From Eonycteris spelaea (taxonomy: Eukaryota; Chordata; Mammalia; Chiroptera; Pteropodidae), in contig PUFA01000006.1 in NCBI GenBank assembly GCA_003508835.1, positions 7,192,001 through 7,256,000 on the forward strand: DNA of 64,000 nt, written 5' to 3'. This document shows positions 11,421-23,404 of this stretch, piece after piece. The notes under the pieces were generated by a model. That model worked only from the letters and a program-made list of their open reading frames with translations. It was not told the origin of the DNA and did no database searches. Position 1 is the first letter of the stretch, and each line of letters starts with the position of its first letter. A program made the position numbers and the translations under genes.

Positions 11421-13384
11421 CTCTGCCTTGGAGGCAGGGATCTGGCCCTGCAAACCTCTTTTCAGTAACGGATGTTAAACTTGGCCTTCAAACCTTCAAC
11501 TCCTGGTTGCTCAGAAGCTACTCTTCATAAGACCCTTCTTCACCTCCTCCTCCTCCTCCTCCTGATGTCAGCCTTCATCTGTGACTTTGCTCCTCTTCAA
11601 AGCTAGACGCTTCTTATAGGGGATATTTCTCCTCTTGTGTTCCCAAGCCCCTAACTTTGTCCCTCTGCTCTTTCCTGGGTCACCACAGCTTCTACCTATC
11701 TTCCTCCAATTCTTTCCTGGGTTCCAAGAGCTCCTCATTTGTCCCTTTATCTCCTATGTGGGTTCTCAAGCTCTCATCTGTCCCCTCAAACCCTCCACAT
11801 GTTCTCTTTGTCCTATTCTGCGATCCCACGATCCCTAATTGCATCTCCCCTGTCACTACCTCTGACCTTAGGTCTCAATCATTTATCCTCATGGATTCCA
11901 CCTGTGGCTCTCCCCATGCCACCTCAGCCCTTCTCAGCCTCCCCATGACAGTGGGTCACCAGGAACACTTCTTGAAAAAGAACGAAGTGTTTTCCCTTAA
12001 ATTATCTGAAAAATCGTTTCTATTTTTTGCTCAGTGGTATGTGTGCAGACAGAGGCACAGCCCTCCCTCCCCACTACATCCCTGCCCTTCTGTCCTGGCC
12101 TCTGGTCACAGGAGCAAGAACCTGTGATAACAACCAAGATAATAACCATCCAGCTGAGGGCTCCTGACTCCTTGTGGCACATCCCACACATTGGCTCTCT
12201 CAGGGGGCACCTGGGAGAAGAGTAGTATAACAAGCCATCTGGGGCCCCGACCTAGCTGCTATGGCATGCTCCTCTCTTCCCTGGGACAGTAAGGTCACCA
12301 CTAAAGGCCCAAGTCCCCTGACCCAATGCCCAGGGAACCTCCTGCCCTTGGCAGAGAGAGCCAGTGGGCCATGCCAGATTCTCTTGTATCCCTGAAGAAT
12401 AACCATCAGAATCTCATTTTCCTTCCCCATGCCCTGGTTCTTATCTGTCCCCAAGCTGCTCAGTTTCTATAGGCTTCTCTGAGTGTCTCTGAGCATCCTG
12501 GTACTTGGAAGGGATGCACATTCATATTTCAGATCAAAAGGACTCGGCTGGCTGAGTCAATAGAAGGAAATGAAGCCAAATTGGAGCAATGAGGTTGTGG
12601 CCACCGGCACCTCTCCCCACCTGCCCATTTACTCAACCCAACCTAGGTGGAGTGAGGGAGCTGAGATTAACTGATTGGCAGACCCGGTTCCCCATCACAC
12701 AGTCCTCCTAGCACCTCAGAGGTAACAGATAGTTGGGTCTGGCTTTCGCAGCCAGTCCTCCTCCATCCCTGGTCCAGAGATCCCACCCAAGGCTCCTCTC
12801 ATGATGCCTTTCGCACCTGCATGCTTGTCTTCTAGGATGCATGGTAGCATTCACAGCCAGGCAACTAGGCCTTGGAACCTCAGCACCCCAGCCTTCTGTG
12901 AGGCTTCTGAAGGCTCCCAGAAGGCTCTGGGTCAGGGTGGGGAGAGGGTGTTCTCTTTCTCAATGGGATCTCCTGAATTGTTTCTCAGTCTAGAGGCTGA
13001 GAAGTTCCCCTGGGGATGAGAAGATCCTGGACTGAGATGTAAAAGGAGTGAGAATTATCAACAAAGTCAGGACCAAGAGGAGGCCCAGGTGGGTAGAGGT
13101 GGGGGCTTGATGGGGAGGAAAGAGCCTGGATAAACATCCAGACCTGGCAGCAAGTCTGGAATACGAGCCTAAGGCTTCCCTTCCCCTTGGCAGCCAGCCA
13201 GCCCGTGGCAGGAACACAGAAATTCCTCCCCTACATACACAGACACTCAAAACCCCCAGCTTCTGTGGGCACATTCCATGCAGTGTGGGTGGGGGAGGGG
13301 AAGAGAGATAGCTTGGTGTGCATCGCTCCTCTGAAGTCTCCACACTCTACTCACACACATCCCAGTGGGCCCCGGAGGACCTAG
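11421..13384. other. Unannotated pyrimidine-rich stretch
   Basis: CT-rich from 11535 to 11960, including a short (TCC)n at 11543-11562. Its open frames are compositional. It may include diverged L2, but I could not establish this. Confidence 0.5.
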
Positions 13385-13422
13385 AGTGAGTGTGAGTGAG
13401 TGTGAGTGTGTGTGTAAACACA
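13385..13422. repeat. (GAGT)n/(TG)n microsatellite
   Basis: GAGTGTGAGTGAGTGTGAGT then TGTGTGT. Confidence 0.75.
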
Positions 13423-13527
13423 CGGCCCTTCCTACCAGAGGCTCGCAGGACAGAGGGTTTCCTCCCACAGTCCATTCAGGAGTCCAAAACGTCCGTGCAG
13501 CAGAGAGAGTTAATCACAAGACAATGT

Positions 13528-13755
13528 GCCCTGTCCACGTGCCTGGCACTCGTCTCAGCACATCGCACGTATTTGTTTACCCCTCACAATGACCCTGCAG
13601 GGCAGATACAATTATTATTCCCCTTTTACAGACAGGAGCCAGAGGCACAGAAAATTAGGTAGATTACTCAGGGATACTCAGATAGTAAGAGACAGTGTAG
13701 ATGTGAAATCAGCCTCCCTGGTGCTAGAGTTTGTTTTCACTAGTCCTAGGTGAAT
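13528..13755 (-). repeat. MIR, antisense
   Basis: TGCCTGGCACTCGTCTCAGC to CCCCTTTTACAGACAGGAGC, then the tRNA arm. Confidence 0.75.
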
Positions 13756-15054
13756 GCTAGTAGTCCTGTGTACGCGTGTGTGTACATGCGTGTGTACAGC
13801 AGTGTAAGCATGTTCCTGTACTGGCATTGTTCGTGTGTGTGGGACTGGGGCCTCTCATGTGGGCCTGCCCAGCTGTGCTCAGTGAGGTCCTGAGGACCTG
13901 GTCTCCTCTTCCCCAGAGGAGCCTGGAACTCTCTTCTGCCCAGGCTGCTCTGCCTCTGCCCAGCTCCCTGACACTAGTACTCAGCCTCTCTGTGCCCTTG
14001 CTGCCCGTGGATGAGACACCCAGGAGAAGAGGCACCAGGAGGAAGAGCAGTTAAAAAGCAGCAAAGGCACACTTGAACTATGAGTGTTTGGGTGTGGGGG
14101 GGAATTGGTTTCTAGTACGGGCTGCAACTGAAATTTTGGCCTCTCCCAGCTCCATTCTGGGCACAAACATCAATGAATGAATGAACAAATGGATAAATTT
14201 CACATTCGACAGTTGCTGGAGAAAACTCTTCTCTCCCAGAGCATGGCGAGATAGGGGCTGTACCATCAAGGGTCTGCTAGACCATGAGGTGGGGCTGGAA
14301 CTGTCCCCATCAGAGCTCAGGTCTGACATCATGGGGAGTTGGGGGCCCAGGGTCCACTCCCCTCTGGGCAGAAAGGCAGCAGCATCTCTTCCCAACAGCT
14401 TGCTGTCCTCATCTCCCCCTGGGTCCTCCTCCTGAGCGCCGAGGGCACGTGCTTCTCTCCACTCCCAGCCTGGCTGCCTGCCACCTTGACTGTCTTGCGG
14501 GCGGAGATGCGCCATACCTGTGTGCCAGAGAGGCACAGGTGTGCCTGTGCCACTCGCACAGCGTACCACCTGCTGGAATCTTGGCGGAGGGTGGACTTGG
14601 GATGGGATCCATGGGAGAGACAGTCTGTGGCATAATTAAGAAGGAGCAAAACACAAAACAAAACAATGTTTTCCTTCCTCGCTCTTTTCTATCACTTGCC
14701 CTAATTATTTTCCCACTTTAAAATTCTACATCAACTTTAATTAAGCTGGCCTTCGGGCAGGGAAGTCTGGCAAACTTGGAGAAGTTCACTTGTTTATTTT
14801 CTTATCACTCAGTGATTGGATTTTCATGGCTCACTCTGTCTCTGTCTCTAAGGAGGGACGATGGCAGCCTCCTGCCCGCAGGGGGACAGGTGCAGACAAG
14901 AACTGCTCATTGCTGCCTCCAAGAAAGGCACTTCTCCAGAACAATCTACCATTGGCCAACTTATGCTCCAGTTTTGGCTCACTTCCCCCTCCAACCCCTG
15001 CCTTCTGCTAGACCTTGCAAGGTCAGGATGTGGTAGAGGAGAGCAAATTGTTAA

Positions 15055-15400
15055 GCAGCTGAGAGAGTGCTGAACTTGGAGTCCAGAAACTTGGGTCAAA
15101 AGCTGAGTTTTTCCCTTTATTTGCTGCGCACAAGTCTTCATTTCATCATTTGTTCATTCACTTGCTCATCCTCTCGTGTATTCATTCATGTATTTAGCCA
15201 CTCTCTCTCATTCATTTGCTTATTCATCCGCTCTCTCCACGTACTGAGCAAAGGTACATGCCTACTTCTGTCACCATTAAGCCCGCCCCCAGACAATTAT
15301 TTGTGGGCAAGTTATTTGACTCTTCTGAGCCCATTTCTTCATCTCTGAGTTTCAAGGACAAAGAAATCATGTGAATGAGAGCCAATGTGGGTCCTGGCTC
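15055..15400 (+). repeat. MIR-like sequence interrupted by a CATT-rich tract
   Basis: The tRNA-side half is near 15060-15130 and CCCATTTCTTCATCTCTGAG near 15330. A degenerate CATT tract (15140-15240) lies between them. Confidence 0.4.
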
Positions 15401-15690
15401 AGTGTGGTAGCATCACGTGGCAACTCTAAATGGACTTCTCCGGGGTCAGGGATGTTAGCTAATCCTAAAGGTTGTTGAATTTTGTGATAAAGTGGAGGAT
15501 ATAAGACTTGGGGGCTCTGAAGGAGCCAAGAAACCTGGGTGGCTAACCAGGGACCTCAATACATTGCCGGGGCACACTGGGTCGCACATGAAGTTGGATG
15601 GTGTCTGAAGCTCAGCTTGAAAAGTGGCCGAGGACAGGAGAAGCGGGCAGGTGTCTGCTCAGTCTGGTGGGGAGGCAGTGGATGAATGGC

Positions 15691-15968
15691 AGAGTGAGTG
15701 AGTGAGTAACTGAGAAGTGGGTGATTGAACAAAGGACTAAACATGAATGTATGAGTGAAAAACTGAGTGATTAAGAGTAGATGACTAAGTAAATGAATGA
15801 ATGAATGAATAAGTGAATGAGTAGACGAATGTGAGTGAATGAATGAGGAAGCAAATAAATAAGAAAATGTGAGCAACTATTATGCAAATGATTGACTAAA
15901 TGGATAAACGAGCGAATGTCTGAATAAATTCCTTAATTAGGGAATGACTGACTGAATGAATGAATGAG
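15691..15968. repeat. Long degenerate TGAA/TGAG tetranucleotide array
   Basis: About 280 bases in TGAATGA/GAGTGA units with many point changes. The densest unbroken part is near 15790-15815. Confidence 0.8.
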
Positions 15969-17750
15969 TGGACAACTCCATAAAGGACTTAATTTCCCTC
16001 AGGCATCCCTCCCCTTCCCCTGTGGCAATAGAACACCATGACTTGCAGACCATCGATGGCCATTCCATTATGAATAGATACAAACAGGATTGCCATGTAT
16101 CATTTACTCCTCTACCAGAACTGCACCCGAACTATTGAAACGCAGATGTCGGTAAAATAACATCTCTCTGGTGGCTTGTCTACCTGTCTCCCTCACTGCT
16201 GAGAAATATCTCACAGCAGCAGGTTAAGCTGACAATAAACACAGGAATTGACTTCAGTGGGAATGAATTTGCTTGACTGTTGACAAAAATCTAAGGTGAT
16301 GCAGCCTTCACTGGTCTTGCTTGCTCAGGTGACAGCTGGCTGCTGCTACGCTTCTTTCTTCCTGGGACAGGGATGAGGGACAAAGGCCCGAGGCAGATGA
16401 AAGCGTTCTTGTCCCTGGGCCCAGAGGCAAGTCACAGTGTCCTGAGAGGGCCAAGGCTTGGCTCTTGTGGTAGGCACAAACTTTGATGGGGAGAGAATGC
16501 TGTTAAGGGTGGGTTTGAGGAAAGCCTCTCTTCTTCCTCCTTGCTCAGGCAGTTAGCAAAGATCAGGCAGGGGCTGGCAGCTGTCTCCTTCTGGTCCTGG
16601 CCCCCTTCCAGAGTGAGGTGGCCTCTCCCCCTATTCTCACCAAGGCTCCCCAGCACAGGTCTGCATAGCCGCCGTGTGCAGGCCAGTCGTGGGACACTTA
16701 GGGGCGTGGGCAGAGACCCCCGGTTCCAGTATCCGGCCACTGTCGGCAGCTTGCCCGCCCACAGGGCAGCCTGAAGGGAGATGAAGGTAGGCAGGCTTCA
16801 GCAGAGGGCACTCAAGTCCTAGGAATCTGCACTCAGCTAACCGCACACAAGTGCTCCGTGGTTTCCCGGGGAAGCTTAGATCATGAATCTCAGTAACTCG
16901 AGCCCAGGGCCTCATCACTCACCATGATTGTGGGGGGATTGAAAGCTGGAGTGGATTAGTCTAAACAAAACACACACACAGGGGACTCGTCCAAATGAGC
17001 CCCTTGGCCACCACCGGCGACCCACTCCCACCCCCGCAGAAACCAGGGAAGAGTTTGGGGAGGGGGCCTGGAGGGGCTGGACAACTAGATTTCCTTCGTC
17101 CCCCTACCCACACCTGTGAGCCAGTGAGAGACATGAATCTCCCTGGCAGCGACGTGGGCCAGCTCAGCCATTTTCAGGGATGTTAATGAAATGCAGGAGC
17201 ACTTGTCCTTTCAGACAGCAGCCCCTTTTATTTTGGAATGAAAAGCTGCATTAGTCTGAATGAGGTTTGGAGGCCTCATAAATCCGGGGCTGGCTGCCTC
17301 TTGGGGGAGTGAGGAGCCCAGGCCTGGCTGGTGGTAGACTTGTTTACCAACAATTGGAAAAGCCAGGATTGGTGCCTCCCAATCCCCAGAGATACGGCTT
17401 GAGATTCATGCCAGACCCCGGGTTCCCGCTGGTGGCAGGACAGCCTGGAGAGGCGCATGACGAGGACAGGGAGAGCGGGCTGCAGGTTTCGGGAGGTGAT
17501 GGAGCACCCTAGTTTGTTCCAGTAAGGGGTCTAAATCCTAGGCTACTCTTAGCTGTTCTGCAAGCAGCCAGAAAACCCCAGTGGGCCTCCAGCGGAAGTG
17601 ATGGGGATCTTCTGCTAGAGCCTGTCCCCTGCTCAACTCAGGCAAGATAGGACAAGGATTAAGCCTGCAAGCTTAAGAGGCAGATAGTCCCGCAAATAGA
17701 GCCTGGTTCCTCACCCACAGGGCCTAGCAGTGATGGCTAATAAATATTAG

Positions 17751-17872
17751 AGAAAGAAAGAAGGACAGAAGGAAGGAAGGAAGGAAGGAAGGATGGAAGG
17801 AAGGAAGGAAGGAAGGAAGGAAGGAAGGAAGGAAGGGAGGGAGGGAGGGAGGGAGGGAGGGAGGGAGGAGAA
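17751..17872. repeat. (GAAG)n to (GGGA)n microsatellite
   Basis: A GAAG/GGAA block changes to a GGGA block at about 17835. All purine on the + strand. Confidence 0.95.
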
Positions 17873-17874
17873 GG

Positions 17875-18075
17875 TCACATAAGAGCTGTGTGACTTTGAA
17901 CTTCTTAAGCTCATGAGGCACAGAGTCTTCATCTGCAAAATACAAATACCACGGAGATCCTATCATAGCCAGCTGTGGAGAGGGTTAGCAATTCATGTGA
18001 GTTATGTTGAGTGAGTGAGTATGTCATCCAAAACATAGAAAACATGTAATAAATACTAGTGGTCATTACTATCAT
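17875..18075 (+). repeat. MIR, 3' part
   Basis: AGCTGTGTGACTTTGAACTT and AGTCTTCATCTGCAAAATAC directly after a GGAA microsatellite. Confidence 0.6.
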
Positions 18076-20189
18076 TGCTGTTGTTTTGTTGTAATCTTCC
18101 CATCCTCCCCCAGACTGGGAGGGAGGAGGCTGCTGTCAGTTTGGGGAGACTTCTGTTACAAAATGGCTTGTGGCTAGGTCCAGAAGAAGGCCCAGTCCTG
18201 GGCTGGAGGCAGCTGGCTTCTCTCTGACTCCAGGGCTCCAGCCAGGCTGCTAGGCCCAGGGGCTGAGCCCCACGGCCCCTGCAGCTGGAGGCTGTTTCCC
18301 ACGGCAGCCAACATGGCAGCAGAGGAAAGCCTCCCTCCGCCGTGCTGGCTAATTCCCGCCCACTCTGAAATGTGCAGGAGCAAGGCCCAGACTGTGCTGC
18401 TTCCCTGGGATTGTCAAGGGGGCTTCAGGTGACAGGGCCACACTTTCATGCCCTGGGGGCCTCAGATTCCCCCTTCGCCTTCATCCGTTCATCTCTTTAG
18501 TACCACTGTCATGCTGGCTTTCTTGGAGGCCACTCTTCTTCCTCCTGCTCCCCACCCTTCATCCCTCCCTCCCACTGGCCAGTCCCAGGGTTCTAGTGTG
18601 AGATGCAGATCTGCCCGTTCCTAGTCATCACACTTCGGTTTTACTACCCGAGCCAGGCCACTGTTTCCTGCACCCTGCCTCCCTCATGGCCAGAGGCTGC
18701 TTGCAGGATAACCAAAACAGAACTAGCATCTAGGCTCTCCGTCCTCCCTCATAACCTAATCATCCTTGGGCACTGCTGGCGATGCCTTTTGAGCCTTTCA
18801 TCCTCAGCCTTGAGTTCAGGTCCTGCCGTTCCCCTTTTCAGTCCCCCATCAGGGCACAGGAATTTTCTTTCTTGGAAAACAGTCAGGACTTTTTGATTCC
18901 TTAGAGCAACTAAACCAGTGGCGGAAGCGTATAGATGATGGAAATGGAGTGTCCGGCGTTAAACGAAGACACACCTCCAACTGTATCATAAAGGGCGGGG
19001 CCGTCTGCGCCCCTCTCCTGTGCTTCCTCCTTGCTGGTGCCCATTGGGGCCCATTACTCGCTGTCAAGAGGTGGCAGCTGCCGCTTCTCGGGCTCTGGTC
19101 GGCATGTCCTTCCCTCTGGTCTCTTGGGCGACATTTTCCAGTGGCTGCCTCCGAAACCAGCCGTTCCTGCTCAAGGGTGAGGAAGGCCCAAGTCTAGCAA
19201 AGACAGCAGGTAACCTTTCTGCTGGTGGATCTTTGAGGATGGCCCCAAGACAGGCTCACCTCTTTCGCTTCTCAGGAGGGTCCCTGTAATCTTTCCTCAT
19301 TCTCCAAAGCCACAGTCGCCACCGCTTCAGAGGGGAGGAAGTTCCCTCCTAACGGCAGGACTGCCCACGTTGCACTATTCACGTCCCCACACAATGGCCA
19401 CGGTCCCTTATGCCCAGACAAGGACAGAAAAAAAAAAAAAGATGGGGAAATTAACAGGCCATATAGAGCTCGACTCATAGTCTATTTGTAAGAAAATTAA
19501 AGATTTGCTTTTCAGATGTTGGGGGCCATGCTCTTACCAGACAGCTGGCAAATGGGAGAGATTGGGAATGATAGAATAGATCAAATTATTTAAATGAGAA
19601 AAATAAATTCACACACAGCCTAGCCGCTGCCAGTGACAGATCCGTTTATTTATCTACTGTATCGGTACCGCTTTGTCTCTGTCAAAAAGGTCATTAAACT
19701 CGCCTAACTGCGTAATTCGCAGCCTCCTGCTCCAGACTCGCTCCACAGCCCTTCCCTTCCCTCGACACCCAGCGCTACTTGAAAAAAAATTTATTATTGC
19801 TAATAAACAAGTTTTTTTTTTTTTAACCCTTCCTAGCTTGCTCCCCCACGGGTCCTGCTCCATCCTGTGGAAAATCACAATTTCTCTTTATTCTTTCTCA
19901 GTTGGAATAGGAAGGGAGGCCAGTCACGCCTGCATAGCTGGAGAAAAGGGATGGGAAGTACCAGGGTGCCTCTCCGCCGCCCCTCTGAATCTAAGGATTT
20001 AGCCGTCAGACGCCCCTGTCGTTGCCATGCACCGGTCAAGTCCTGCCTTCCACAGCAGAGGGTCTGGCCTGGCCTCTCCTGCCCCTATCAGCTCGTGCAG
20101 TTCCTAGTCAGCCTGGACAAATTCCCTTTGAATTGTCTCTCCGAGCTACAGCCCTAAGTCTGCTTCCACGAGGGATGGGGTTAGGGAGG
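18076..20189. other. Proximal upstream region of GRIK3
   Basis: No gene. A GC box GGGCGGGGC lies at 18993-19001. AT-rich repeat-free sequence at 19480-19880 lies just upstream of the island and could be proximal regulatory DNA. Confidence 0.5.
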
Positions 20190-20938
20190 AGAACCGGTTC
20201 CTGGGCGAGTCTCTGGCCGCCTCCGTCCAGCCAGAGCTCGCAAAGTGCGAGCTGGAAGGCGAGGCTCCGCAGACGGCAGGCTCCAGATCCCCTTGCTCCC
20301 GGCGGGCGCGTCTCCTCCAACTGGTCGGGCCGCTAGGCTGCCGCTGTCTCCCAGCTCGCGGTGCCAGCTCTCGTGCTCCACGCCCAGCTCCCATGCTCCG
20401 TGCCCTCGCCGTTGGAGAGACACGGGGCGGTCGGGCGGTCGGGGACTTCTGGGAAGCGAGGAGAAGCCTCGTTCTCCGGGCGTCGCCCCAAACTGCGTCT
20501 AGAGTCCCCTTCCCTGCCCCCATGCGCAGGTGTGAGCGCGCGAGTGTAGCCTCGGCGGGTGTGAGTGTGAAGTGTGTGTGTGCGCGGGGGAGTGCGCGGA
20601 GGGAGCGCGGGAGGCGGGCGGCGCGGGAGGCGGGAGGCAGGGCGCGGGGGAGGGGGCTGGGAGGGAGTGTGTGCGCGCGTGCAACTCCACTCCGGGGCTT
20701 TGTGCGAGCCCGGGCGATAGCATCGGCGGCGGCTGGAGGAGGAGCGGCCGGAGACGCGTGCTGCCCTCCCGCCAGCGCCTGGCAGCCGGGGCAGGTGGGA
20801 GCCCGCGCGGGAGCGGAGCCGACGCGAGCCGCAGCCGAGTCCGAGAGGAGCCCGGGCGGAGCCCAGGAGCCTCGCTCGCGGGCGGCCCGTGGGCGGCAGC
20901 CGGGCGGGGCGGACGCCCGCGGGGTGGCCCCCAGTAAG

Positions 20939-21040
20939 ATGTGCGCGGCGCCGCGGGGCGCCCCCCACTCGCAGCGGCGCTCAGGAGCCGGGCAGCTGGG
21001 CCAGGCGGCGCCTCGGGGGCTGCTGCGCGCCCGCGCCTAG
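20939..21040 (+). promoter_or_regulatory. Upstream ORF (33 codons) in the GRIK3 5' leader
   Basis: An ATG in adequate context (AAG before the ATG, A at -3) opens a 33-residue Arg/Ala/Gly-rich frame starting MCAAPRGAPHSQRR. It ends at TAG 61 bases before the GRIK3 start codon and is in a different frame from GRIK3. If the transcript starts upstream of 20939, scanning ribosomes meet this ATG first, and GRIK3 would need leaky scanning or reinitiation. The bases just before it, CCCA|GTAAGA, also resemble a splice donor, so a spliced leader could remove the region. The frame is certain; its translation is inference. Confidence 0.6.
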
Positions 21041-21101
21041 AGCTGCCGCCCCAGGGAGCCCGCCACGGCCGCGCCCCGGGCACGCACGGCGGCGCCCAAC
21101 G

Positions 21102-21216
21102 ATGACCGCTCCCTGGCGGCGCCTCCGGAGTCTGGTTTGGGAATACTGGGCCGGGCTCCTCGTGTGCGCCTTCTGGATCCCGGACTCGCGCGGGATGCCC
21201 CACGTCATCCGGATCG
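21102..21216 (+). CDS. GRIK3: GRIK3 (GluK3 kainate receptor) coding exon 1
   Basis: This exon encodes the first 38 codons plus one base of glutamate ionotropic receptor kainate subunit 3, a ligand-gated cation channel subunit acting at pre- and postsynaptic membranes. The translation starts MTAPWRRLRSLVWEYWAGLL and ends MPHVIRIG at the splice junction, as I remember mammalian GRIK3. GRIK2 has a different start and reads THVLRFG at the equivalent point. Residues 1-31 form a signal peptide: basic RR-LR, a hydrophobic stretch around WAGLLVCAFWI, and cleavage after SRG. MPHVIRIG is the start of the mature amino-terminal domain. The chosen ATG has A at -3. The exon ends in phase 1, so Gly-39 is completed by exon 2, which is outside this window. 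The full protein is about 919 residues, so only about 4 percent lies here. The exon sits in a CpG island and is the only coding sequence I can support. Confidence 0.96.
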
Positions 21217-21222
21217 GTAAGG
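21217..21222 (+). other. GRIK3: Splice donor of GRIK3 exon 1
   Basis: GTAAGG directly follows codon base 1 of Gly-39 (ATC G|GTAAGG). It has the invariant GT and a good +3 to +5 match to the U1 consensus. The reading frame continues open to 21446 past this point, but that stretch is intron and not GRIK3 protein, because the receptor continues with GIFEYADG. Confidence 0.93.
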
Positions 21223-23404
21223 GCTCCCCGGAGCCGAGGGTCTCCGTGCGCCCGGGCGGGGGCGGGAATGGGGCCGCTGAACACGATCCCAAGAGATTTT
21301 GCCAACCTCTACGGGCTGCCGGGCCGTGTGACCACAAGGAGCTCTTCCCGGTGAGGACAAAGTTCCAAGCCCGGGTCACGGGCCTCACTTGTGAGGGAGG
21401 AGGCAGCCGAGCCGAGGAGGGCAAGGGGCCCTTGTCGCGCTCCTGAGAGGCCAGACCTGTAGCGAAGCGTTGCAGCCCCAACCCGAGTAGCGGGCGCATT
21501 GACCGGCGTCTGCCAGCAGGACCCGCCGCAGACCGAGTTCTGGGACCCGGTTTCTCCGCGGAGCGGGAACCCTGGGGAAGGCGCCAACTTCTTTTCCCTC
21601 TTCGCTCCCCGCGGGCCCCTTGCCCCCACCTGGGGCATAGCTCCCGCGGCCGCGGCGGGAACGCACGATACGGCTTCGCATGACGGAGGCAGCCAGGCTC
21701 CTCTCCCAGGGGCCGCCCTTGGCCTCGGTAGCCCGCATTCAGCCCCGTGGCGTGGGGCAGGGGAGGGGCAGCCCGCCGGTCGCTTCTGCAGCCCCTTGCG
21801 GTGGGGGACCTCGCCCCCGCCTGGGGCAGCGCAGGTGCGGGGGGGGGGGCGGGGAGGGAGCAACGGAGCCTGCCCAATGCAGCCGGAGAAGGAGGCGAGA
21901 GGGACGCGAGTGGTTTTTAAAGTTAGCCGAAATCCCTCCGCAGCTGGCGGCGGCGGGGCGCGCTGCGCGCGGTGTTCTGGGGCCTCTGGCGTCTCCGCGT
22001 CTCTTCTCGTCGCGGACTCTTACTCCAGGCTTTAACTTTGTTGTGGCCGCCCCAGGCACCCCGTAGGTAGCGCTCTGGGCGGTGGGGGTGAGGGGTGCGT
22101 GTCTCTGGCTCGCGGCCGCCGGGGCTGGGCCCGGTCTGGCCACGCGGGAGCCTCCGCCACGTAGGCTCTGCACCCGCCGCCAGGCCGGAGACCTGGGCCG
22201 CCTGGGTTCGCGAGGCGCCACCGCAAGCGTCTTGCACAAGGCGGGCAGAGCTCTGCGGAGCCAGGGCCACTTTCTTCCACTGTGGCTGTTCGTCTAGGCG
22301 CGGCCCCTGGGCTGCCAGAGGCGTGAGGGGTGCGCGGAACCAAGGTCCGGCTTGGTTTCGTACTCGGGGTTTTCCTAGGAGGAGGTCAGAAATCCTGGGG
22401 TCTGTCTCGTCCGTGGCTCTCTCCTGGATGCCAGGCCCTCTTGAGCTCGACACCTGGATGGCGGTAGAACACAGTCCTCAGCTCTGCCCAAGCGGGGGTC
22501 TTTCAGTCCAAGCCCAGGATCCTGACAGGTGCACATCGGGAAGCAGAGGAGTCCAGTCGCTGGCCTCCGGGAACAGCCCTCACGGTCAGGCTTAACCCTT
22601 TGCAACCTAGGGTGTTTCTGGCAAGTCAAAAATATTTTCGATCTCAGCCTGAGTGCCCAGTGTGGTCACCATTCCCGGGACAGGCAGCCCTTTAGCAGTG
22701 GGCCAGCGCTTCCTTTATTCCTTCCTTCCTTCCCTCTGTTTTTTTTGGGGGCTGCATAATAGGGTGCCCTTGGGAGAAAAGAGGGGGACCGAAAAGGCGC
22801 TATGCACGCAGCCCACTCATTGCAGGTTCCTCTTCCGTGGCCCTTCCCCTGCAGGGGTGGGATGGGCGTGCTCCCAGCCCAGCCTCAGGAGTGGAGGTCT
22901 TTGGTGGCCCAGGAAGACAGCAGCAGGTGAGGGCAGCCTAAGAAGAATGAGCCCCGAGGGGCAGAATGATGTGTTCTCACCTGCCCCCTCTTCCTGTGAA
23001 ATCAGCTTGCACTGGGGGACTCCTCACTGCCCTGAGGGGAATCCCCAAGCCCGCCTGCCCTTTCTTGGGTTCAGCGTGTAATAATGCAATTAAAGATGGC
23101 AAAGTCCTCTACTTTTCTGATCTTCTTCATATTAAACCCCAGGATTGATTAGGGTGTCGGCCCAGGCCATTTATATCTGAGCCCAGCCCCGTTTGATTCC
23201 CAGCCCGAAGACTGGGGTGCCGTGCCCATGCCAAACGTGACCACCGGAGCTGCGCCAGCTTGGATAGAGGATGGGAAGGCTCTGAGGCCTCTGGGCTTCT
23301 CTGGAGCTTCCTGGGGAGCTGAACTTCCATCCTTCTGAGCTAAGGCTTGAGCCTCGGCTGGAGTCAGGGAACTACAGTAAATGTGACACAGTGGCTGTGG
23401 CAAA

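Larger units (their letters stand above)
1..20189. other. Upstream intergenic region of GRIK3
   Basis: No exon, RNA gene or convincing reading frame was found here on either strand. The many short open frames are non-overlapping with any recognisable domain and run through repeats. Content is MIR, L2, hAT and L1 relics plus microsatellites. A few AT-rich repeat-free blocks look like possible distal regulatory elements: about 2450-2620, 10035-10215, 14690-14760, 16020-16290, 17160-17290 and 19480-19880. Confidence 0.8.
20190..22340 (+). promoter_or_regulatory. GRIK3: CpG island promoter and 5' leader of GRIK3
   Basis: Base composition changes abruptly here to very GC- and CpG-rich sequence, surrounding the first exon on both sides. 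It contains GC-box (Sp1-type) sites such as GGGCGGGGC at 20902-20910, an NRF1-like half site ATGCGCAGG near 20525, and an alternating purine-pyrimidine GTGTGTGTGTGCGCG tract near 20572-20587. I see no TATA box at a useful distance from the ATG, so a dispersed TATA-less start is expected. The exact start site cannot be read from the sequence. The island runs about 1.1 kb into intron 1. CpG-island promoters of neuronal genes are commonly Polycomb-marked in non-neural tissue; that is general knowledge and not visible here. Confidence 0.88.

Noticed and set aside
20499..21305. 268-codon minus-strand open frame across the GRIK3 promoter
   Set aside because: Low stop-codon frequency in GC-rich DNA explains it. 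It is Pro/Ala/Arg-rich with no domain and lies opposite exon 1.
20889..21446. Single 185-codon frame through exon 1 as a complete gene
   Set aside because: It reads through the GTAAGG donor. GRIK3 protein continues with GIFEYADG, so the part after 21216 is intron.
20981..21877. 298-codon minus-strand open frame in the CpG island
   Set aside because: Same compositional cause; overlapping frames in other registers are equally open.
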